A DNA stretch of 64,000 bases from Chryseosolibacter sp964551035 (lineage in GTDB: Bacteria > Bacteroidota > Bacteroidia > Cytophagales > Cyclobacteriaceae), in contig CAZKBK010000027.1 in the NCBI GenBank assembly GCA_964551035.1, positions 1 to 64,000 of the forward strand, read 5' to 3'. Position 1 is the first letter of the stretch. The number at the start of each line of letters is the position of its first letter. Shown piece after piece: positions 31,472 through 38,763 of the stretch. The notes beneath the pieces were generated by a model. It saw only the letters and a list, made by a program, of their open reading frames with translations, ran no database searches and was not told the DNA's origin. The translations under genes were made by a program, and so were the position numbers.

Positions 31472-32706
31472 TCGAACGCAATTTCGTTAATCTTTCGCCA
31501 CTGGACATACGCCGGCTCGTCTTTTCCGCTTTCAAAGATAAGAATGCCGCCGTTGCGCGTAGACACGTCCTGTCTTCCACCCAGCAACAGGCTTTTTCCA
31601 TTCCTCAAGTCGATCGTTGAATAATCAAAGTTCCGGGGTGCAATCCGACGGATGTTTCGAAAGGGGATGTGGTATTGAATACCATTTTCGTCGCCTTCGA
31701 GGATTTCAAGGTCGAGCACTTCGTCGATGTCGTAGATGATCCGCCCCCTGAACCGGTCGCCTTCGAGGGTCACAACCGTACCGCTGAGGAAATCGGGGGA
31801 TCTGAAGGTGCTGTAATCCAACCCCGTCTTCGGCGGATCAGAAAACGTGACTTTGCGGAACGCGTCCCAGCTTAAATGGACAACCCCGACTTCGGCATCA
31901 GCCACAAGCACGCCGCGGTTCTCCGAGTTCACGTCGTTGGATCCGGTGAGATAGAATGCGCGGCCGGAACGAAGTACAACGCGGCTGCCCCGGCCTTCTT
32001 TTTCAATGGATAAGATATCATTGAAACGGATGGAGACATCGCCGTCGTCGCTGTCGCCATCGAGTTTGTCGGAACTGAGTCGTTCATCGTTGTCCCATGC
32101 AATGAAGCCGGTAAATTTTTCGTTGCGCACACCTTCCACCATACCGTATAATGGATTACCGAAAGTCGCGTTCGGCTTCAACGGTGTTTGCAGGAATTCA
32201 ACCCGTTCAATCTTGCTCCAATCGAATCCAAGGGTGCCGAGTTCCGGATCGGCGACGTATATCCTTGAGCTAAGGTCGTTATATCCCTGCCCGCTGATCT
32301 CCATTTCCCGGCCGTTGCGTAGCGTGATGCGCGCGCGTGCGCTGGACAGCCGTTCAATGGCGGCCAGGTTCCCGAATTGCGTATTAAATTGATGCTCGAC
32401 GATCTTGTCTTCCCATATCCCGCCGAGGCTCCAGTCAATTTCGTACCACGCCGCGGCGTTGGATTCCGATTCAGGAACCATCTTCCGAAACTGATCGGTA
32501 ATTTTTGCCGCGTTGAAGAGGTCGCACCACAAGGCTTCCTCCGTCCCCCAGCGTAATACGCCTACGTAGGTATTGCCGCTTGAGGCATACACCTTGCCGT
32601 AGAGGAGGCCGTCATGCGACTGCGCCGAAGCCGAGCTGGCGATTGCCACCACAGCGGTGACGACGCCTGCCACAATAACGATCTGCCGATAGGTTGAATT
32701 AGTCAT
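31468..32706 (-). CDS. Exported triple-repeat protein A, first gene of the kinase operon
   Basis: This 412-residue protein has a signal peptide (IVIVAGVVTAVVAIASSASAQ). Three degenerate repeats make up the rest, starting near LLYGKVYASSGNTYVG, LYGMVEGVRNEKFTG and LSGTVVTLEGDRFRG. Each ends with a block such as LRSGRAFYLTGSNDVNSEN or LRNGKSLLLGGRQDVSTRN and then W-x-x-I/F-x-x-V/I-x-F. The central repeat carries DERLSSDKLDGDSDDGDVSI, an Asp-rich loop that could bind calcium. I chose the ATG at 32706, which leaves a clean signal peptide; one at 32724 is possible. Its stop overlaps the GTG start of the kinase. No known family is recognised. Confidence 0.75.
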   Translation of the reverse strand: MTNSTYRQIVIVAGVVTAVVAIASSASAQSHDGLLYGKVYASSGNTYVGVLRWGTEEALWCDLFNAAKITDQFRKMVPESESNAAAWYEIDWSLGGIWEDKIVEHQFNTQFGNLAAIERLSSARARITLRNGREMEISGQGYNDLSSRIYVADPELGTLGFDWSKIERVEFLQTPLKPNATFGNPLYGMVEGVRNEKFTGFIAWDNDERLSSDKLDGDSDDGDVSIRFNDILSIEKEGRGSRVVLRSGRAFYLTGSNDVNSENRGVLVADAEVGVVHLSWDAFRKVTFSDPPKTGLDYSTFRSPDFLSGTVVTLEGDRFRGRIIYDIDEVLDLEILEGDENGIQYHIPFRNIRRIAPRNFDYSTIDLRNGKSLLLGGRQDVSTRNGGILIFESGKDEPAYVQWRKINEIAFE

Positions 32707-32833
32707 TCTGATATCTTTCCCCATAATACGAAAACACAGGGCAAAAATCTCAAGGGCCAGCCGGATTTACAATGTCGCATGGCTGAAACGGGAGAACTTT
32801 TGACTGAATCGGGTTGCCCGCAGGGAAGGACTT

Positions 32834-34075
32834 TCAGGTCTTTTGCTTTTTCCTACGCGCTGAAGGAAAGAGTATGTTGTTAAGGATAAGCCGGTAGCCG
32901 GGAGAGTGGGGATGCTGACTAAGGTCCGTGCCTTCGCGCCATCTGCCCGGCGTGCCTTCAGGATCGTGACCGCTGTAATAGGTCCAGTGGCCGCGGCCAA
33001 GCTCGCCATATAGATACCGGACATTTCCGAGGTGGTGGTTTTCCCCTAGGATGAGCGCTGTCGATTTTACGACGTATCGGCTGAAGGCGGTGGTCTGGCC
33101 ATGAAACTCAGGGATGGCATACTCGTGATTTTGGGTCAGGAGCGACGGGACGACATCCCACTTGGCGGAAAACTGAAATAGTTGAAAGAAGGCGCTGTTC
33201 CGATCGAAGAAATCTGCGCGGCCCGTGTTGATGTCCGAGAAGCGGCGGCTGTGGGCAGGCTCCAGCGTAAAATTCTCAAACGCCAGGGATTTCGAGTAGT
33301 CGAGTTTCTGTTGCGCTTGTGGGTCCGCACCGTCACCATCGTATACGCTTTCGGTAATGTCGATGCCTTCTGCCGCAAGGGCGATGTCAAAAGTCTCAGC
33401 GCCTGAGCACATGGCAAAAAGATAGCCACCGGCACTGCAGAAGCCTTTTATGCGTCGCGCCACGTCGAGTTTCATCGCCGAGACCTTTTCGTACCCCATT
33501 CGGCGCGCCGTCGCCTGTTGCAATTCAGCTTCAATGCGAGCGGATTCGCGACGAAGGTACCGGCCGAACTGGCCGGTGAAATCTTCATGGTGGAGATGAA
33601 GCCAGTCGTAGCGGGAAAGATGGCCGGTGAGCACTTCCTCATCGTAGACGATGTCGTATGGGATCTCCGCGTAGTCAAGCACAATCATCACGGCATCGGT
33701 TTCGTCAAGGATGAGTTCGTTCTTGGGCGAGTATACGGCGATGCGTGGTGCTGTCTGCAACCGCACAACGTTCATGTTTACGGAGGGCGAAGCGATTTGC
33801 CTGAGCATGGCACTGACTTCAGCCTCGCTTTTTACCTCAAAGCTTACCCCGCGTACGGCGCACTCCGTTTCTATCGCTGATGACCATTCGGCAAGGAAAC
33901 TGCCGCCTCGGTAGTTAAGAAGCCAATCGACGTCCCCCTCCCGGTCCAGGATGAAGTAGGCAATGCCATATGCTTTCAGGTGATTCCGCTGGGTATTGTC
34001 CATGGGAATGAGGATGGAAACTGCGCCGGCCCGGGTAGCGAAGGCAAGAAGGAGTATGATCAAATACTTGAGCAT
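32834..34075 (-). CDS. Exported protein of the group often labelled 'asparagine synthetase B'
   Basis: This 413-residue protein has a signal peptide (MLKYLIILLLAFATRAGA). The body has a GATase1/ThuA-like alternating pattern: SILIPMDNTQRNHLKAYGIAYF, RIAVYSPKNELILDETDAVMIVLDYAEIPYDIVYDEEVLTGHLSRYDWLHLHHEDFTGQ, FCSAGGYLFAMCSGAETFDIAL and a C-terminal GRGHWTYYSGHDPEG. I recall homologues in Cytophagales databases under the name asparagine synthetase B, but neither the N-terminal Cys2 glutaminase nor an ATP-pyrophosphatase loop is present, so that name is unsupported. The MCSGAET segment could be a nucleophile elbow. Function unknown. The start at 34075 is chosen for the signal peptide. Confidence 0.72.
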   Translation of the reverse strand: MLKYLIILLLAFATRAGAVSILIPMDNTQRNHLKAYGIAYFILDREGDVDWLLNYRGGSFLAEWSSAIETECAVRGVSFEVKSEAEVSAMLRQIASPSVNMNVVRLQTAPRIAVYSPKNELILDETDAVMIVLDYAEIPYDIVYDEEVLTGHLSRYDWLHLHHEDFTGQFGRYLRRESARIEAELQQATARRMGYEKVSAMKLDVARRIKGFCSAGGYLFAMCSGAETFDIALAAEGIDITESVYDGDGADPQAQQKLDYSKSLAFENFTLEPAHSRRFSDINTGRADFFDRNSAFFQLFQFSAKWDVVPSLLTQNHEYAIPEFHGQTTAFSRYVVKSTALILGENHHLGNVRYLYGELGRGHWTYYSGHDPEGTPGRWREGTDLSQHPHSPGYRLILNNILFPSARRKKQKT

Positions 34076-34269
34076 ATGGTGGCTGTTGGGCGCGAGGGTG
34101 ATCCAGTTGGTAGTTTCGTAAAACGTTGTTGTAGGAAATCCCGGATGCGCGGCATCGCTGTCCCATAAGAAAATGTTGTGCCGCAAAAGCGGTTTCAGAT
34201 TCGGTGCGTTGCAATGAAGTGGCGGCATAAATATTTAGCCGAATGCTTCGGGTGTCGATCATTTGTGAT

Positions 34270-34785
34270 ATGAGACGGATAGTTTTGTCATTTTGTATGC
34301 TCATCAGTGTACCCCTTTCTGCCGTTGCACAGGAGTTTACGGACAGCCTGAGGTTTGCCGAGTTGAGGTGGTCGATGAAAAAGAAGGCACTCGTCCTGGA
34401 ATACATGGACCTGACTGAAGCCGAGAAAGCGTCCTTCTGGCCGGTATACGATCATTATTCTCTTGCCACCAAGCATCTCGAACTTGAATGCGTTTACCTC
34501 ATGTCGAGCTATGCCCGGAATTTTGACGAGTTATCGCCACGCGAATTGGATGACCTGTTGAAACGGATTCTTCGAAACGACATTACGCTCGCGAAGCTGC
34601 GGCGCGTGTATTTCCGGAAATTCAAGAAGGCGCTGTCTGCGGAACAGGCTGTGACTTTCATGCAACTGGATCACACCTTTCGAACGATGATCCGGATGAA
34701 CGTCAAGCGAGGATGGCCGCCAATGGAACTTGTGCGCGGATCGCTGGTCGGCCGGAACCCCATCCAACTTACCGACAAGGACTGA
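34270..34785 (+). CDS. Small periplasmic helical protein, Spy/CpxP-like in layout
   Basis: This 171-residue product has a signal peptide (MRRIVLSFCMLISVPLSAVAQ). The mature region is all-helical and charged, with LTEAEKASFWPVYDHY and LSAEQAVTFMQLDHTFRTMIRMN, spaced like the two LTxxQ-type segments of Spy/CpxP proteins. These bind unfolded proteins or respond to envelope stress in other bacteria. The similarity is by pattern only. I chose the ATG at 34270 for the signal peptide rather than 34243. The next gene starts 45 bases downstream in the same direction. Confidence 0.6.
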   Translation: MRRIVLSFCMLISVPLSAVAQEFTDSLRFAELRWSMKKKALVLEYMDLTEAEKASFWPVYDHYSLATKHLELECVYLMSSYARNFDELSPRELDDLLKRILRNDITLAKLRRVYFRKFKKALSAEQAVTFMQLDHTFRTMIRMNVKRGWPPMELVRGSLVGRNPIQLTDKD

Positions 34786-34830
34786 GCGGCCGCCGGCGAT
34801 AAAAAATATTAAAACACCTTAGCGCTTGAT

Positions 34831-35376
34831 GTGACTGTTGCGTTTTGTCTCTTATTCGTTGCGCTATTTCTCCCGGTTCAGGAGGAAGATGAGTACATCG
34901 AATGGAATCCATTCTACCGCCTGCAATGGCATGATTTCCGCGCCGAACCGGCGATGGATGCCGTTAGTGACGCCGGCACCGCGGTAAAGATCTCTGCCAT
35001 GCCATATTGGGTGCGTAAAAGGATTCACTATGACGTGGTGGCGCTGTTCAACCGCGACAAGTCGTGGGTTCGCGACTCTTCAATGGCGCTTCTTGAACAC
35101 GAGCGGTTACATTTCGATATCGCCGAACTCTACGCGAGGAAGATCAGGAAACGTATCGATGAACTGAGGGCTCGGGGTGAGGACGACATCGATGTGCTTA
35201 ACGCCGAAATAAGAGCGCTTTTGAGAGAGAGTAACCGCGTGGATATGCGATACGATGTGGAAACGCTGCACGGCGCCATGAGTGAAAAGCAAAGCGAGTG
35301 GAACAGGCAGGTGCGGCGCGAACTTGAAGACCTGAAGCGTTTCGTAAGGAAACGCCGGGTCGTTGGTGGCCCATAG
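34831..35376 (+). CDS. DUF922-type putative periplasmic Zn-dependent protein
   Basis: This 181-residue product starts at GTG. A hydrophobic N-terminal segment (VAFCLLFVALFLPV) may be a signal or anchor. The body opens with WNPFYRLQWHDFRA and contains a metalloprotease-like H-E-x-x-H at residues 90-94 (LLEHERLHFDIAELYARKI), followed by a long helical, charged tail that ends in basic residues. DUF922 proteins share this W-x-D-F opening and the HExxH helix and are predicted metal-dependent peptidases; activity is not established here. It follows the Spy-like gene closely and could be in the same operon. Confidence 0.7.
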   Translation: MTVAFCLLFVALFLPVQEEDEYIEWNPFYRLQWHDFRAEPAMDAVSDAGTAVKISAMPYWVRKRIHYDVVALFNRDKSWVRDSSMALLEHERLHFDIAELYARKIRKRIDELRARGEDDIDVLNAEIRALLRESNRVDMRYDVETLHGAMSEKQSEWNRQVRRELEDLKRFVRKRRVVGGP

Positions 35377-35408
35377 GTGCAGAACCCGGACGCTTGAAAC
35401 CGCGTTTG

Positions 35409-35440
35409 AAAAATAAAAACCCCACCCGGATTGGGTGGGG
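35409..35440 (-). terminator. Strong minus-strand intrinsic terminator
   Basis: CCCCACCC (35420-35427) and GGGTGGGG (35433-35440) form a perfect 8-bp stem with a 5-base loop. In the minus-strand sense it is followed by TTTTTATTTTT (35419-35409). The nearest annotated minus-strand gene, recQ, ends about 600 bases upstream, so the terminator more likely ends a separate small transcript. Confidence 0.8.
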
Positions 35441-35504
35441 GACGTTAGCTATCGAGACCTGGAACCCGTCCTTCCGGGCCTTTGTTGTTCAGTTCCAAGA
35501 TAGC
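35409..35504 (-). ncRNA. Candidate small structured RNA ending in an intrinsic terminator
   Basis: Read on the minus strand, nested helices form: GCTATC with GATAGC (35504-35499 / 35453-35448), TGGAAC with GTTCCA (35497-35492 / 35465-35460), and a 3-4 bp apical stem closed by GGAAGGA. A terminator hairpin with a T5-A-T5 tail follows immediately. A TATTAT box (35511-35506) could serve as the -10 of a transcript starting near 35500, giving an RNA of about 90 bases. No open frame fits. It is not a known class that I can name. The alternative is that this is simply the distal terminator of the recQ transcript. Confidence 0.5.
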
Positions 35505-35673
35505 GATAATACTTTGGAACTTCGACTGGATTTTAGGAGACGCTCCTTAAAAAACACAGTAGAAAATCTTCCACATGATTGAATATGCTCCTGGCGCAAG
35601 CGCCTTTCGTTAAAACAGCAAGATTCCCTTTCTTGAATTGGAAAGGATTTGCTTTCTTTCGGGTTCCATTTAA

Positions 35674-36096
35674 ATGAAGCATGAAATGACGAAGAAGAAC
35701 ATACTGCTGGTTGATGATGACAAGATCTTTAACTTTCTTAGTGAAAAGACGATCGCTTCACTTGGCTTTGCAAATGAAATTCACTTTGCGTTGAATGGGG
35801 AGGAAGCCCTGGAGATCCTCGGCCGGTGCCGGGACGGAGCGTTGGCGAGGCCTGACATTATCTTCGTCGACCTGAGCATGCCCGTTATGGATGGATTTGA
35901 ATTTATAGAGGCGTTTAAGCGTACCGATCTTCCCGGAAAGGAAGGGATCACGCTCGTGGTCCTCACGTCGTCGGCCGATCCAATGGACGTGAATCGCGCA
36001 AAGGATCTCGGCATCAAGTACTACTTCAACAAACCGCTGAGCAAGGAGGAGATCAAGAAAATGGTTGTGCAGGAATTTTCCCTTCCGCTGAATTGA
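35674..36096 (+). CDS. Single-domain response regulator (REC only)
   Basis: This 140-residue CheY-like receiver has the acidic pair in VDDDK near the N-terminus, phospho-acceptor Asp in DIIFVDLSMPVMDG, Thr/Ser in LTSSAD and Lys in YFNKPLS. It has no output domain, so it probably acts by protein-protein contact downstream of an unlinked kinase. An imperfect hairpin (35618-35652) lies just before the start. ATG codons at 35674 and 35686 are both possible. Its last 44 bases overlap the convergent recQ frame. Confidence 0.92.
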   Translation: MKHEMTKKNILLVDDDKIFNFLSEKTIASLGFANEIHFALNGEEALEILGRCRDGALARPDIIFVDLSMPVMDGFEFIEAFKRTDLPGKEGITLVVLTSSADPMDVNRAKDLGIKYYFNKPLSKEEIKKMVVQEFSLPLN

Positions 36097-38083
36097 CCAC
36101 CGACGCGCATGGTTCGGGGTGGTGATGCCGGCGCGACGCGTCGGATTTTTTTCCGATCGTTGGGATTTCGAATGCAACGGGGTAGCTGAACGTCGAATGT
36201 GCGGACGAAGCCCACTCCCCCTTAACGTAGCCGTGGCGTGGCTCCTCAACGTCTCCCAGTGGGTCCGGCGACGAAGGTGATCGGAAGTTGAGCCGGTATT
36301 GCCGGGCGTATTCCCCGACAGCCTTCAGGATATCCGTTCCGTACTTTGCAAGCTTTTCCGGAACGACGCCGGGTATCAACGAAAGGTGCGCCGGAGTTTG
36401 CGGAACGCAGGCAGCGATTGCCGTTAGCGTTGTGTCGGAAAATACCAGTTGGTCGGTAACATTCTCACGACGCGCCAGCTGCCTGCGGAGGTCGCGAAGA
36501 CACTGCAGCAATTCCCCTTCGCAGGCGGGTGTGCTCAATTCCCGGACAGGCTTGTCATGGGTCTGCCGGCGACTTAGCCATATCTTCTCGCCGCTTGTGG
36601 TAATGTCCGCTCCTTTCTCCGTAATCCGCAGGACGGGATAAATTCCCTCCGATCTTCTCAGGTAGCCAGCGGCAACCAGGTCGTGAAATACATCCGTCCA
36701 TTCTGCGCGCGACAGGTGCCTGCCGGACCCGAAATCACCGAGGGCCCGGTGATCTTCGTCGATGCGAGAAGACTGTGAGCCGCGCAACACGTCGATCAGG
36801 TAGTTCACGCCGAACTTCTGCCGGAGCGCACGCACGGTTCTGATCGCCCTTTCAGCTTCTTCCGTACCGTCAAACAGATCCGCGTTGCCAAGACACGCAT
36901 CACAGTTGCCGCAGTAGTTGGGTGACGTCTCGTTGAAATAATTGAGAAGGTATTTCCTTCGGCAGGTGTTCAACTCGCCAAACCGTCCCATTTCATCGAG
37001 TTTCTTCAGCAGTATCTTTGTCTGCTTCGGATTATTTTCAATCATCGCAAATTTCTTGAGCTTGGCCACGTCGGCGGGCGAGTAGAACAACAGCGCATCG
37101 GCAGGCAGTCCGTCACGCCCGGCGCGGCCGGTTTCCTGGTAATAACTTTCGATATTCTTGGGCAGGTCCATATGTACCACATAGCGCACGTTCGGCTTAT
37201 CGATGCCCATTCCGAATGCGATGGTGGCCACCACGATCTTGGTCACATTTCTTTGAAACATTTCCTGGTGAGACGACCGTACCTCGCGTTCAAGTCCTGC
37301 GTGATAGGGAACCGCATCAAATCCATAGCGGCCAAGGCGGTCGGCAAGGGCTTCGGTGGATTTCCGGGAAAGGCAGTAAATGATTCCGGACTGGTCTCGC
37401 CTTGACGTCAGAAAATCCATCAGTTGTTCGAAGTTGTCGTGTTTGGGCCTGACCGTGTATTTGATGTTCGGCCGGTTAAAACTCGAAACAAAGCGTCCCG
37501 GATTATCCAGGTCCAACTTTTCAATGATGTCACGTTGCGTATGCCGGTCGGCAGTCGCAGTAAGGGCGATGGTTGGTACGTTGGTCCAGGCGCCCTTGAG
37601 CGTTGCAAGCATCAGGTATTCCGGACGAAAATCGTGACCCCAATGGGAGATGCAATGTGCTTCATCGATGGCAAGAAGGCTGATCGAAAACTGCGACAGT
37701 GTGGTAAACAGTGGTGAGGGCTTGTCACCGGCGATGAGCTTTTCCGGGGCTACATAGAGCAGCTTCAGCTTCTTCTGCTCGATCCGTTTCAGCACGAGTT
37801 CCTGCTCGTGCGTTGTTTGGCCGGAGTTGAGATAGGCGGCGTCGATGCCATTGCGTCGAAGCTGGTCTACCTGGTCCTTCATCAGGGCAATGAGCGGCGA
37901 GACCACTACGGCTACGCCTTCCATGATCAGCGCCGGGATCTGGTAGCACAGGGATTTGCCTCCGCCTGTTGGCATGAGCACAAAAGTGTCTTTTTTCGAA
38001 AGTACGGATTGAATGATCGCTTCCTGGTTGAAACGAAAAGAGTCAAATCCAAAGCGTTCTTGGAGGATGGTGAGAGGGTCCAT
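36053..38083 (-). CDS. recQ: ATP-dependent DNA helicase RecQ
   Basis: This 676-residue 3'-5' helicase acts in recombination and replication-fork repair. Walker A is MPTGGGKS (37-44). The DEAH box occurs in AIDEAHCISHWGHDFRPEY. Helicase C motifs include GIIYCLSRKSTEALA, ATIAFGMGIDKPNVRYVVH and QETGRAGRDG. The RecQ zinc site has CRRKYLLNYF...CGNCDAC. An HRDC domain spans about 535-610 (LRDLRRQLARRENVTDQLVFSDTTLTAIA). The last 60 or so residues are low-complexity and overlap the convergent receiver gene by 44 bases, which makes the exact C-terminus less certain. Preceded on the same strand by a 2H phosphoesterase gene and dinB. Confidence 0.95.
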   Translation of the reverse strand: MDPLTILQERFGFDSFRFNQEAIIQSVLSKKDTFVLMPTGGGKSLCYQIPALIMEGVAVVVSPLIALMKDQVDQLRRNGIDAAYLNSGQTTHEQELVLKRIEQKKLKLLYVAPEKLIAGDKPSPLFTTLSQFSISLLAIDEAHCISHWGHDFRPEYLMLATLKGAWTNVPTIALTATADRHTQRDIIEKLDLDNPGRFVSSFNRPNIKYTVRPKHDNFEQLMDFLTSRRDQSGIIYCLSRKSTEALADRLGRYGFDAVPYHAGLEREVRSSHQEMFQRNVTKIVVATIAFGMGIDKPNVRYVVHMDLPKNIESYYQETGRAGRDGLPADALLFYSPADVAKLKKFAMIENNPKQTKILLKKLDEMGRFGELNTCRRKYLLNYFNETSPNYCGNCDACLGNADLFDGTEEAERAIRTVRALRQKFGVNYLIDVLRGSQSSRIDEDHRALGDFGSGRHLSRAEWTDVFHDLVAAGYLRRSEGIYPVLRITEKGADITTSGEKIWLSRRQTHDKPVRELSTPACEGELLQCLRDLRRQLARRENVTDQLVFSDTTLTAIAACVPQTPAHLSLIPGVVPEKLAKYGTDILKAVGEYARQYRLNFRSPSSPDPLGDVEEPRHGYVKGEWASSAHSTFSYPVAFEIPTIGKKSDASRRHHHPEPCASVVNSAEGKIPAQPFS

Positions 38084-38199
38084 AAAATATCCGGTTTTGT
38101 TTTGAATGATTATTTCATCGTTGATAGGAGGTTAGTAAGCAGCATCAGGTGATTGAGCGTTCGAATTTCAGTTTCCCTGCCTTCGCGAAGAGATCGTCG

Positions 38200-38742
38200 C
38201 TATCCCAGCATGATATCGCGGTAGTGCGTCCATTGCCTTTCGCCGCGGGCAAGGACGGTAATGCGGTCGCAAAGGAAGTGTTGATTGCTGTAGTTCAACC
38301 CTTTCAGGTAAGGCCAGCAACGCAGAAAATCCGGGTTGGAAAGGTTACGCGCAATAGGAATGTGAGGCACGTAGGAGGCGTCTTCCCGGATCATCGTTTC
38401 GAAAATCTCCTGTATCGGCCACTTGTTTACGATGTCCATATAAACGGTTCTTTTCGAACCCGTGTAGAAAACTCCGAAGTCCTTAAGGAATACGTTGAAA
38501 GGTTCAAGGGTCGCCGCCTTTTCTTCCACATGACGGATCATATCTTCAGAAAATTCATCGTTGTATCGGAAAAGCGAAACATGGGCCAGGGTGTGCCGGT
38601 CCTCCAACTGATGACCGATGAGGTAGTGCACATCGTCCTTGAGGACCGAGACGTCGCTCATGATGTGCCGCGGCGGCGCGATAATAAAGAACAGTTCTGA
38701 TACCGGGCGTGTAGTTTGATTTAGTGCTTGGCTGTATTTCAT
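38200..38742 (-). CDS. 2H phosphoesterase (2'-5' RNA ligase/LigT-like) family protein
   Basis: This 180-residue protein has the two signature tetrapeptides of the 2H superfamily: H54-V-S56 (AHVSLF) and H127-I-P-I130 (VPHIPIARN), spaced 73 residues apart as expected. The family hydrolyses or forms 2',5' or cyclic phosphodiester bonds in RNA and nucleotides. The second motif has Pro in place of the usual Ser/Thr, a variant seen in some bacterial members. The gene starts 21 bases after the dinB stop and lies upstream of recQ, so it is part of a predicted DNA-damage operon, an unusual setting for this family. Confidence 0.8.
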   Translation of the reverse strand: MKYSQALNQTTRPVSELFFIIAPPRHIMSDVSVLKDDVHYLIGHQLEDRHTLAHVSLFRYNDEFSEDMIRHVEEKAATLEPFNVFLKDFGVFYTGSKRTVYMDIVNKWPIQEIFETMIREDASYVPHIPIARNLSNPDFLRCWPYLKGLNYSNQHFLCDRITVLARGERQWTHYRDIMLG

Positions 38743-38763
38743 GATTCCTTGCTTGATTCTTTT

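Noticed and set aside
35460..35490. Minus-strand GGCCCGGAAGGA resembling the apical loop of bacterial SRP (4.5S) RNA
   Set aside because: The invariant AGCA side of the symmetric loop is missing (the sequence continues with CGGG), so it cannot be a functional SRP RNA core. Kept only as a candidate small RNA of unknown class.
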